Shown: in pieces, positions 33,545 through 41,500 of the stretch
Numbering within the stretch: the first letter of the stretch is position 1
How the letters are laid out: each line of letters starts with the position of its first letter
Assembly: GCF_001417775.1 (NCBI RefSeq)
Contig: NZ_BBZJ01000029.1
Location: 62,001-126,000 of the forward strand
DNA length: 64,000 nt
Direction of reading: 5' to 3'
Source of the DNA: Streptomyces sp. TP-A0356
GTDB lineage: Bacteria; Actinomycetota; Actinomycetes; Streptomycetales; Streptomycetaceae
Made by a program: the position numbers and the translations under genes
Notes under the pieces: generated by a model
What the model saw: the letters and a program-made list of their open reading frames with translations, nothing else
Told to the model about the DNA's origin: nothing
Databases searched by the model: none

Positions 33545-34170
33545 GCGAGGCGACCAAGGTGAAGCTGCTCGAGGGGGCGCTGCGGACGCTCACCGAGCAG
33601 GGGATCGCCAAGGCGTCGGCCCGGACGATCGCGGCGACCGCCGGCGTCAACCAGGCCTTGGTCTTCTACCACTTCGGCTCGGTGGACGAGCTGCTGGCGG
33701 CGGCGTGCAGGTACGGGACGCAGCAGCGGGTGGTGCGGTACCGGGAGCGGCTGGATCGGATCGGCTCGCTCGGTGAACTCCTGGCGTTCGCACGGCAGAT
33801 GCACGAGGAGGAGAAGGCGGCGGGGCACGTGGCGGTCCTCGGCCAGCTGCTGGCCGGGGCCCAGACCCATCCTCGTCTCGCTCCGGCCACGGCCGCGGGG
33901 CTCGATCTGTGGATCGCGGAGATCGAGAGGGTGCTGGTGCGGGTGCTGGCGTCGACGCCGCTGGGGGAGTTCGCCGATGCCGGGGGGCTTGCCCGTGCGG
34001 TGTCGGCGTCCTTCGTGGGCATCGAGCTGTACGAGGGGGTGGACGCGGCCGGCGCGGACGCGGCGCTCGCGGCCCTGGACCAGCTGGCGTCCCTGGTGTC
34101 GGCCCTGGGGGACCTGGGCCCAGTGGCCCAGCGAGCGATCCGCCACACCTTGCGCCGCGCGTCGCCCTAG
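33541..34170 (+). CDS. TetR-family regulator
   Basis: A 209-residue TetR protein. The HTH reads ALRTLTEQGIAKASARTIAA then VNQALVFYHFGSVDELLAAA. The C-terminal domain has the MHEEEKAAGHVAVLGQLLAGA and SFVGIELYEGVDAAGADAAL segments seen in actinobacterial TetR proteins near membrane SRPBCC genes. GTG 33541 overlaps the stop of the DUF4166 remnant. It probably autoregulates through the TTGAGC-N4-GCTCAA sites upstream of the unit. Confidence 0.92.
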   Translation: MSEATKVKLLEGALRTLTEQGIAKASARTIAATAGVNQALVFYHFGSVDELLAAACRYGTQQRVVRYRERLDRIGSLGELLAFARQMHEEEKAAGHVAVLGQLLAGAQTHPRLAPATAAGLDLWIAEIERVLVRVLASTPLGEFADAGGLARAVSASFVGIELYEGVDAAGADAALAALDQLASLVSALGDLGPVAQRAIRHTLRRASP

Positions 34171-34244
34171 GTGTTCTGTGCACGGAACAGGGCAATACAC
34201 CTAGCCCCCGGGCCCGGCGCCGAAGGCTCAGGCACTCGGGGCCC

Positions 34245-34440
34245 GCGCCGGAGGCTGCCGTTCGGGCCCCTCGGGGTCCGCGCCGGCGCCCTTCCAGCCC
34301 CCAGGTCCGGCGCCGGAGGCTGTCGTTCGGGCCCCTCGGGGCCTGCGCCGGCGCCCTTCCAGCCCCCGGGTCCGGCGCCGGTGCCCTTCCAGCCCCCCGG
34401 GTCCGGCGCCGGAGGCTGCCCTCAGGTCCCCAGATCACCG
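34245..34440. repeat. 65-base tandem repeat array
   Basis: Units begin GCGCCGGAGGCTG at 34245 and again at 34310, a period of exactly 65 bases. A third unit begins at 34375 (GCGCCGGTGCCC) and is internally deleted, and another GCGCCGGAGGCTG starts at 34406. Shared internal text includes TTCGGGCCCCTCGGGG and CCTTCCAGCCCC. Each unit can form GGCGCC-centred hairpins. Confidence 0.85.
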
Positions 34441-34479
34441 GGCCCCCGCGCCGGAGGCGCCCCTTCCGGGAGCCCGAGC

Positions 34480-34740
34480 TCCCGGGCTCCCGGGCTCCCG
34501 GGCCCCGGGCTCCCGGGCTCCCGGGCCCCGGGCTTCCGGGCTTCCGGGCCCCGGGCTCCCGGGCTCCCGGGCCCCGGGCTCCCGGGCTCCCGGGCCCCGG
34601 GCTTCCGGGCTTCCGGGCCCCGGGCTCCCGGGCTCCCGGGCTCCCGGGCCCCGGGCTTCCGGGCCTCCGGGCCTCCGGGCTTCCGGGCTTCCGGGCTTCC
34701 GGGCCTCCGGGCTTCCGGCCTCCGGGCTCCCGAGGTTTCG
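34480..34740. repeat. 7-8-base minisatellite with higher-order 23-base units
   Basis: The stretch is built of CTCCCGGG, CTTCCGGG, CCTCCGGG and CCCCGGG words. Most combine as two 8-base words plus one 7-base word, giving a 23-base unit (for example CTCCCGGG x2 then CCCCGGG). Larger blocks repeat: two CTCCCGGG-type units followed by one CTTCCGGG-type unit occur twice. It is extremely rich in CCCGGG sites. Confidence 0.85.
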
Positions 34741-34861
34741 GGCCCCCGGGATCCGCGTCCGGAGGCCCCCGGTCTCGGTGGATGCCAGGGTGTGCGTCCT
34801 TCGGCCGCGCCGGTCCCGGCGGCCGCACTGCGCGCCGCGGCGGCCCTTCCTGCTCACCGTC

Positions 34862-35293
34862 TCACCGTTGCCGTTCCACGTACTCCTTGAAGTGCCCCAG
34901 ATCGCTGCGGACGAGCCGTTCGATCGCGCTCGCCTGCGCGAATCCCTTCGGCCCGCCGAACGTCTCCCTGAGCGCGGCGGGGTCGTACTCGATCCGCACC
35001 TGCACCCGGGTGTGGTTCTGGTCGATCGGCTGCAACGAGACGGAACCTGCCAGCTCGGTGCCGGCCGTGGTGTGCCACTCCAGTACGTGTTCCCCGCCGC
35101 GGTCGGAGACCTCGGCCTCGAACTCCCGGGTCCGTCCGCCCGCCTCGACGTCCAGATGTGCTCGGCCTCCCGTCTCCGCACGGGCGTCGCGCACTCCTTC
35201 CACGAAGAGGGGATAGTTCTCCACGCGATGAAGGCTGTTCCAGGCCGTGTCGATCGGAACTCCGACGTCGACGTGTTCTTCGAGGGTGCTCAT
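34862..35293 (-). CDS. SRPBCC-family (polyketide cyclase/dehydrase-like) protein
   Basis: A 143-residue soluble protein. MSTLEEHVDVGVPIDTAWNS, VENYPLFVEGVRDARAE and the C-terminal helix AIERLVRSDLGHFKEYVE are typical of the small cyclase/dehydrase clade of ligand-binding SRPBCC proteins. ATG 35293 follows an excellent GGAGGTGG site; the upstream in-frame start at 35317 is less likely. It is divergent from a MarR gene. Ligand unknown. Confidence 0.9.
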   Translation of the reverse strand: MSTLEEHVDVGVPIDTAWNSLHRVENYPLFVEGVRDARAETGGRAHLDVEAGGRTREFEAEVSDRGGEHVLEWHTTAGTELAGSVSLQPIDQNHTRVQVRIEYDPAALRETFGGPKGFAQASAIERLVRSDLGHFKEYVERQR

Positions 35294-35382
35294 GGCCCAC
35301 CTCCACGTTCGTCTCATGACGCATGGCCTTCCGCTTCCAGTGTGCGCCGACAGGGGCCGGGAGACCGAAAAGCGAGACGGGG

Positions 35383-35411
35383 CTGACCAGCATGTGACCG
35401 GCCGGTAAGGT
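35383..35411 (+). promoter_or_regulatory. Leaderless promoter of the MarR gene
   Basis: CTGACC (35383-35388) and TAAGGT (35406-35411) are separated by the ideal 17 bases. The predicted start point falls at or next to GTG 35419, giving a leaderless mRNA. There is no ribosome-binding site in front of the GTG, which agrees. Confidence 0.65.
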
Positions 35412-35418
35412 CGATGGC

Positions 35419-35928
35419 GTGCCGAAGCCCCTCAGTCTGTCCTTCGATCCCATCGCCCGCGCCGACGAGCACTGGAAGCAGCGGTGGGGAAACGTGCCGT
35501 CGATGGCGGCCATCACCTCGATCATGCGGGCGCAGCAGATCCTGCTGGCCGAGGTCGACGCGGTCGTGAAACCGTACGGGCTGACCTTCGCGCGCTACGA
35601 GGCACTGGTGCTGCTCACCTTCTCCAAGTCGGGTGAACTGCCCATGTCCAAGATCGGCGAGCGGCTCATGGTGCACCCCACGTCCGTCACCAACACCGTC
35701 GACCGCCTGGTGCGCTCCGGCCTCGTCGCCAAGCGGCCCAACCCGAACGACGGCCGCGGCACCCTCGCCTCCATCACCGACAAGGGCCGCGAGGTGTGCG
35801 ACGCGGCCACCCGGGACCTGATGGCGATGGACTTCGGGCTCGGCGTGTACGACGCGGAGGAGTGCGCCGAGCTCTTCGCCGTGCTGCGCCCGCTGCGCAT
35901 CGCCGCCGGGGACTTCGAGTCCGAGTAG
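35419..35928 (+). CDS. MarR-family transcriptional regulator
   Basis: A 169-residue winged-helix regulator. VVKPYGLTFARYEALVLLTF, LPMSKIGERLMVHPTSVTNT (recognition helix) and RPNPNDGRGTLASITDKG (wing) are clear. GTG 35419 has leaderless-promoter geometry. It is followed by a DUF3817 membrane protein and icmA on the same strand; whether it regulates icmA is not shown. Confidence 0.93.
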   Translation: MPKPLSLSFDPIARADEHWKQRWGNVPSMAAITSIMRAQQILLAEVDAVVKPYGLTFARYEALVLLTFSKSGELPMSKIGERLMVHPTSVTNTVDRLVRSGLVAKRPNPNDGRGTLASITDKGREVCDAATRDLMAMDFGLGVYDAEECAELFAVLRPLRIAAGDFESE

Positions 35929-36005
35929 CCCGAGCGGCGCCGGGCCGTTCGGAGCGGCCGGGGGTAGCCGAAGATCGCCCCGAACCGCCGGTTACGCTCA
36001 TAGCC

Positions 36006-36344
36006 ATGAAGAAGAGCGTGCTGACCCGCTACCGCGTCATGGCCTACGTCACCGGCGTGCTGCTGGTCCTGCTGACCCTCGGCGTGATCGCCAAGTACGT
36101 GCTGGACGTGAACGGGGCCACGGACTTCACCCGCGTCGTCGGCTTCGCCCACGGCTGGCTCTACGTCGTCTACCTGGTCTTCGCCTTCGACCTCGGCTCC
36201 AAGGCGAAGTGGCCGGTCGGCAAGCTGCTGTGGGTGCTCCTTGCGGGGACGGTCCCGACGGCGGCCTTCTTCGTGGAGCGCAAGGTCACCCACGAGCTGG
36301 AGGCGAAGCTCGCGGAGGACGTTCCCGTCGTCGCGAAGGCGTAG
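36006..36344 (+). CDS. DUF3817 membrane protein 2
   Basis: A 112-residue paralogue of the protein at 31790. It has three TM segments (about 10-32, 43-62, 72-88) with matching motifs: RVMAYVTGVLLVLLTLGVIA, VGFAHGWLYVVYLVFAFDLG and VLLAGTVPTAAFFVERKV. Start ATG 36006 lies seven bases after TACGCT, a weak -10 with leaderless geometry. A strong terminator hairpin follows the stop, so it is probably transcribed separately from icmA. Confidence 0.9.
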   Translation: MKKSVLTRYRVMAYVTGVLLVLLTLGVIAKYVLDVNGATDFTRVVGFAHGWLYVVYLVFAFDLGSKAKWPVGKLLWVLLAGTVPTAAFFVERKVTHELEAKLAEDVPVVAKA

Positions 36345-36349
36345 CGGAC

Positions 36350-36376
36350 ACCGCCGTACGGCTCACGTACGGCGGT
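36350..36376 (+). terminator. Hairpin terminator before icmA
   Basis: ACCGCCGTACG and CGTACGGCGGT form a perfect 11-base stem with a GCTCA loop immediately after the DUF3817 stop. Confidence 0.85.
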
Positions 36377-36387
36377 TGCCCATCGAC

Positions 36388-36411
36388 ATTTACTTGGACG
36401 TCCTAGTAAAT
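36388..36411. promoter_or_regulatory. 24-base palindrome at the icmA promoter
   Basis: ATTTACT-T-GGAC and GTCC-T-AGTAAAT form a palindrome with a single mismatched pair, ending eight bases before the icmA ATG. It overlaps any promoter close to the start and is the clearest operator in this part of the window. It does not resemble a cobalamin riboswitch. Confidence 0.7.
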
Positions 36412-36419
36412 TCGAGGGT

Positions 36420-38120
36420 ATGGACTCTGACGCCATCGAGGAGGGCCGCCGACGCTGGCAGGCCCGCTATGACGCCTCACGCAAGCGTGAGGCCGACTTC
36501 ACCACGCTCTCCGGCGACCCCGTGGAGCCGGTGTACGGACCGCGGCCCGGAGACTCGTACGAGGGCTTCGAGCGGATCGGCTGGCCGGGGGAGTACCCCT
36601 TCACACGCGGCCTGTACCCGACCGGCTACCGGGGGCGGGCATGGACCATCCGCCAGTTCGCCGGGTTCGGCAACGCCGAGCAGACGAACGAGCGCTACAA
36701 GATGATCCTGGACGCCGGCGGCGGCGGCCTGAGCGTCGCCTTCGACATGCCGACCCTCATGGGCCGCGACTCCGACGACCCGCGCTCGCTGGGCGAGGTG
36801 GGGCACTGCGGGGTGGCGATCGACTCGGCGGCGGACATGGAGGTCCTGTTCAAGGACATTCCGCTGGGTGACGTCACCACCTCGATGACGATCAGCGGCC
36901 CGGCAGTCCCCGTGTTCTGCATGTACCTGGTCGCCGCCGAGCGGCAGGGCGTCGACCCGGCCGTGCTCAACGGCACGCTGCAGACCGACATCTTCAAGGA
37001 GTACATCGCCCAGAAGGAGTGGCTCTTCCAGCCCGAGCCGCACCTCCGTCTGATCGGCGACCTGATGGAGCACTGCGCGGCCGGCATCCCCGACTACAAG
37101 CCGCTCTCCGTCTCCGGCTACCACATCCGGGAGGCGGGCGCGACGGCCGCTCAGGAGCTGGCCTACACGCTCGCGGACGGCTTCGGCTACGTGGAGCTGG
37201 GGCTCAGCCGCGGTCTGGACGTCGATGTCTTCGGCCCCGGCCTGTCCTTCTTCTTCGACGCGCACGTCGACTTCTTCGAGGAGATCGCCAAGTTCCGGGC
37301 GGCGCGCCGCATCTGGGCGCGGTGGATGCGTGACGTGTACGGGGCGAAGAGCGAGAAGGCGCAGTGGCTGCGCTTCCACACGCAGACGGCCGGTGTCTCG
37401 CTGACGGCGCAGCAGCCGTACAACAACGTGGTGCGTACGGCGGTGGAGGCGCTGGCGGCGGTACTCGGCGGGACCAACTCGCTGCACACCAACGCGCTGG
37501 ACGAGACGCTGGCGCTGCCGAGCGAGCAGGCGGCGGAGATCGCGCTGCGCACGCAGCAGGTGCTCATGGAGGAGACCGGGGTCGCCAATGTCGCCGATCC
37601 GCTGGGCGGTTCGTGGTACGTCGAGCAGCTGACGGACCGGATCGAGGCGGACGCGGAGCGGATCTTCGAGCAGATCAGGGAGCGGGGACTGCGGGCGCAC
37701 CCCGACGGACAGCACCCCATCGGGCCCATGACCTCCGGGATCCTGCGGGGCATCGAGGACGGCTGGTTCACGGGCGAGATCGCGGAGTCCGCGTTCCGCT
37801 ACCAGCAGGCACTGGAGAAGGGCGACAAGAAGGTGGTGGGCGTGAACGTCCACACCGGTTCGGTCACCGGGGACCTGGAGATCCTGCGGGTCAGCCACGA
37901 GGTGGAACGAGAGCAGGTGCGGGTGCTGCGCGAGCGCAAGGCCGGGCGGGACGACGCGGCGGTGCGCTCGGCGCTGGACGCGATGATGGTCGCCGCGCAC
38001 GACGGCGGCAACATGATCGGGCCGATGCTGGACGCGGTACGCGCGGAGGCGACGCTCGGCGAGATCTGCGGCGTGCTGCGGGACGAGTGGGGGGTGTACA
38101 CGGAGCCGGCCGGCTTCTGA
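36420..38120 (+). CDS. icmA: Isobutyryl-CoA mutase large subunit IcmA
   Basis: A 566-residue substrate-binding subunit of coenzyme-B12-dependent isobutyryl-CoA mutase, the same length as S. coelicolor IcmA (SCO5415). It interconverts isobutyryl-CoA and n-butyryl-CoA together with the separate B12-binding subunit IcmB, which is not in this window. The mutase barrel shows RGLYPTGYRGRAWTIRQFAG, SVAFDMPTLMGRDSDD, RFHTQTAGVSLTAQQPYNN and GTNSLHTNALDETLALPSEQ. There is no C-terminal cobalamin domain, as expected. GAGGG precedes the ATG, and a palindrome overlaps the promoter. It feeds valine-derived carbon and polyketide precursors. Confidence 0.95.
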   Translation: MDSDAIEEGRRRWQARYDASRKREADFTTLSGDPVEPVYGPRPGDSYEGFERIGWPGEYPFTRGLYPTGYRGRAWTIRQFAGFGNAEQTNERYKMILDAGGGGLSVAFDMPTLMGRDSDDPRSLGEVGHCGVAIDSAADMEVLFKDIPLGDVTTSMTISGPAVPVFCMYLVAAERQGVDPAVLNGTLQTDIFKEYIAQKEWLFQPEPHLRLIGDLMEHCAAGIPDYKPLSVSGYHIREAGATAAQELAYTLADGFGYVELGLSRGLDVDVFGPGLSFFFDAHVDFFEEIAKFRAARRIWARWMRDVYGAKSEKAQWLRFHTQTAGVSLTAQQPYNNVVRTAVEALAAVLGGTNSLHTNALDETLALPSEQAAEIALRTQQVLMEETGVANVADPLGGSWYVEQLTDRIEADAERIFEQIRERGLRAHPDGQHPIGPMTSGILRGIEDGWFTGEIAESAFRYQQALEKGDKKVVGVNVHTGSVTGDLEILRVSHEVEREQVRVLRERKAGRDDAAVRSALDAMMVAAHDGGNMIGPMLDAVRAEATLGEICGVLRDEWGVYTEPAGF

Positions 38121-38132
38121 CGGGAGTTCACC

Positions 38133-38174
38133 AACGCGCTGTGCGGCGGCCCGAGGGCCGGTGGACAGCGCGTT
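38133..38174 (+). terminator. icmA terminator (nested hairpin)
   Basis: Outer arms AACGCGCTGT (38133-38142) and ACAGCGCGTT (38165-38174) are perfect. An inner CGGCC/GGCCG stem lies between them. Confidence 0.85.
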
Positions 38175-38542
38175 TCCATGTGTGTGATGTGCATCTCGTG
38201 GTGACGGTGCGTGCGCGGCGTGAAAGCTCCGTGATCGAGCGGTAATGGCGACGTCGCACAGGAACTGCACAGGTGCGGCCGCCTTCCTCCCGCTGCGCCG
38301 TCCCCCTGCCGTTGTGACCGTCGGTTACCGGCCTGGGAAAAGGTTCTTGATCCGCGGGTCAAGCCCGTGCCTATGGTGGTCCCCGGCGCCCGGCCGGACC
38401 TGACCAGTTCGCACCGTCGGGACGCCGGTCATCTCGGCACACCCGGGGGAGTGCCACGCATCCGCATTGCACCGGTCCTGGCCGACGTGTGTCTGCTTCC
38501 CCGGAAGTGCCGCCTCCCTTTGCCACTTCCGAGGGGGAAGTA
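38175..38542. other. Upstream region of the toxin gene
   Basis: About 370 bases without a gene. A possible promoter is TTGATC (38347-38352) with TATGGT (38372-38377) at long 19-base spacing. TTGATCC and GGGTCAA around it form an imperfect inverted repeat. GAGGGGGAAG at 38531 is the ribosome-binding site of the next gene. Confidence 0.4.
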
Positions 38543-41500
38543 GTGCGCACACTAACGCGGTTGGGAAGAAGACCGCGCCAAAGACAACGGCTGCGGCAAC
38601 GGTTCACGGCAGCGACCATCCTCACGGTGTCGACCTCTGTGGTCGCCGGTCTGATATCGGCCGCTCCCGCGTCCGCCGCCCCACGGGCCGCGGACGAGCA
38701 GGACACCGGTCTCTACAGCAACAGCATCGGCGAAGGGCCCCGGCTCGACCGCTGCACCGCGGGTGTCGCCCTGCACATCGGTGGCCCAGCCATGAAGGCC
38801 AAGGCGATCGAGGGCCTGACCGGCACGGACGAACAGCTTCAGGCGATCATCGGGAACCCGGCCAACTACTACGCCCAGATGGGCGCTGCGATGGTCACCG
38901 ACCGGGATTCCGCGTCCGGCTATCTGAAGAACTCGAGGGAGCGCAAGGATGCCCTCGAAGCCGCCAACAAGGTCTACGCCCAGACGGCCTTCAGCGATCA
39001 GATCACCCTGCACGCGCCGGAGTTCGACAAGTCCATCACCGATTTCACACTCGGTGCCCGGAGCGAGCTCCTCAACAAGTTCGGGCAGGACGGCCACGCC
39101 GTCCCCGGCCAGGCCGTCATCGACAAGGCCACGGCGCTCTACAACGCGAACAAGGGCAAGGACTCCTGGAACGACCTGGCGGCCCAGGAGATGCTCAAGG
39201 ACGCCGGCAGCTCCGCGTACCGCAGAACCACGGCCAGCGACCTCGCCTACTACCTGCGGCACGGCGGCTATCCCGACACGGCCCCCGAGCCGGGTACCGC
39301 CGAGTTCCGTGTGGAGGCGGAGGCCCTCAAGGGTGCCTTCGGCGCCTGCGACAGCCTCAACCCGGTCGATGCCCGCCGGGTCATGAACCAGGTCGTCCTG
39401 ACCGCGGGCGCGGAGTGGGAGCAGGAGTACGCCTCCCAGGCCGCCCCGCGGGCGACGATCATCAAGGCCGAGTCGGACGCTTCCAGGGCGGCGGTTGACG
39501 CCACCGACGCCATGATCGACTCTGTCGGGCAGGCGTGGCTCGCCGAGCAGATCCTGCTGTGGCAGAAGTACTGGGCCGACAAGCCGGCCGACGACATCCT
39601 GCGCCCGGCCAAGAGCGTCTTCGACAAGGCCGCGAAGGACCTGGCCAAGGCCCGCACCAACGCCGCCGCGGCCGCCGACAGGGCGATCAAGCTGGCAGCC
39701 GCCGCGAAGACCGCGTCCACGAGTGCGGACGGCGCCCAGACCGAGGCCTACAAGATCGCCGACGCCCGGCATGAGCCGCGGGGCCGCGGTCTGTCGTACG
39801 CGCAGCAGTCCGTCCAGGTGGCCAAGGCGTCCGCCGCCGCGGCCGAGGCGACCTCCCAGGCCGCCCAGACGGCCTCCAACGCGGCCAAGGCCACCGCCAA
39901 GGACACGGCCACCCTGCTCAAGCTGGCGCAGACCAAGGCGCACGCGGTGAACACCGAATTCCGCCGTGCGGCCGCCGAGGAGGCCGCACGCCAGGCGAAG
40001 GCCGCCGCGGACTCGGCCGAGTCCTACGCCAACAAGGCCGCGGCGAACGCGACCACGGCGAAGAACGCGCAGAAGACCGCCGCGGAGCAGAAGGAGATCG
40101 CCCGCAAGGAGGCCGAGAACGCGGCGGCCAAGGCCACCACGGCCGAACTCGAGCGGGCCAACGCCGCCGCCTACCGTGCCACGGCCGCATCCGAGCGTTC
40201 CAAGGCCGAGACCGCAGAGAAGAAGGCCGAGGACCTGAAGGGCTCGGCGACCAGCGCCCGCGGCGATGCCGACAGCGCCGCCGACACGGCGTCCGCCAAG
40301 CGCATCGCCGCCGAACGGGCCGAGGCGGACGCCGAGTTCGCCCGCGACCAGGCGTACCAGGCCGAGCAGCAGAAGAAGGCCTACGAGGCCCGCGCAGCCG
40401 CGCTGGAGTCGGCGGCCGCGGCCGCCGAGGGCACCGATGCCGCCGCGGACGCCAAGAAGGCCGCCACCGACGCCCGCACTGCTGCCGACCAGGCAGCCCA
40501 CGACGCCGCCGGTGCCCGTCAGGCCGCCGACGACGCCACGACGGCGGCTGTGAACGCCCGCACCGCAGCGACCAAGGCCAAGTCGAGCGCGATCAGGTCC
40601 CGCAAGGCCGCGGACGACGCCTGGAACTCCTACTGGGGAGCGTTCAGCGCGGCGCAGACCGCGCACGCCGCTGCCGCCGAGGCGATCGACGCCTCCAAGG
40701 AAGCCGCCGCCAACGCGAAGAAGGCCGGCGAGGAGGCCGCGAAGGCCAAGGAACAGGCGAAAATCGCACACGACAACGCCGTCGCCGCGCACGACGAGGC
40801 CCTCAAGACGGCCAAGTCCGCGGCCGAGACCGTCGGCGAGGCCTACGCGACGACCCAGGCGGCGCTCGCCGCCCGCGACTCGGCCGACAAGGCACGGGCG
40901 CCGGCGAACACGGCGATCTCCATGGGGACGGCGTACCAGGAGACCGACTCCGCCGCCGCGTTCGCGGTCCTTGCGGGCCAGCAGTCCCTGACCTACGCAG
41001 AGCAGGAGGCCAAGGCGGCCGAGGCCAAGTCCGCCGAGGCCCAGCGCATGGCCAAGGAAGCGCAGGCCCTCGCGGACAAGGCGAGCAAGGACGACAAGGC
41101 CGCTGCCACTGCGTCGGCGCAGGCGGCGAAGGACGCTTCCCGTGCCGCGACCGCCTACCGGAACGCCCAGGCCTCGGCCCAGGAGGCGCGAACGGCGGCC
41201 GTCGAGGCGACGAAGCTGGCCGACGAGGCCGACGGCTACGCGGTCAGGGCCGGCGGCAGTGCCGTGAACGCGACCCTGTCGGCGAACAGCGCCGAGGCGG
41301 AGGCCGCCGCGGCGGACAACGAGGCCACCCAGGCGGAGAAGAGCGCCGCCGGTGCCCGTCAGGCCGCCAAGGAGGCGACGGACCAGGCGGACGCGGCCGA
41401 CTTCTCGGCTCGTCGCGCGGCCAGCGATGCCGCCGGTGCGCAGGACGCCGCCGACAACGCGAACCAGGCGGCGAGCGACGCGCAGAAGGCGGCGGCACGC

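Larger units (their letters stand above)
34171..34861. other. 690-base intergenic block of G+C-rich repeats
   Basis: No gene is supported. The ORFs here are repetitive Pro/Gly/Arg translations of tandem DNA repeats on either strand. Two repeat families are annotated separately. The region lies between the end of the TetR gene and the end of a leftward SRPBCC gene, so both neighbours terminate into it. Confidence 0.8.

Noticed and set aside
34245-34740. CRISPR array
   Set aside because: The repeats are contiguous, with no unique spacers, and no cas genes are near.
33909-35216. Long ORFs over the G+C repeat block
   Set aside because: They translate tandem DNA repeats into collagen-like Pro/Gly strings and start inside the TetR gene.
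36345-36419. Cobalamin riboswitch before icmA
   Set aside because: The gap is only 75 bases, contains a terminator and a palindrome, and has no B12-box sequence.
36477-38270. Leftward 597-codon ORF across icmA
   Set aside because: It is antisense to a clearly conserved mutase and has His/Arg/Gln-rich shadow composition.
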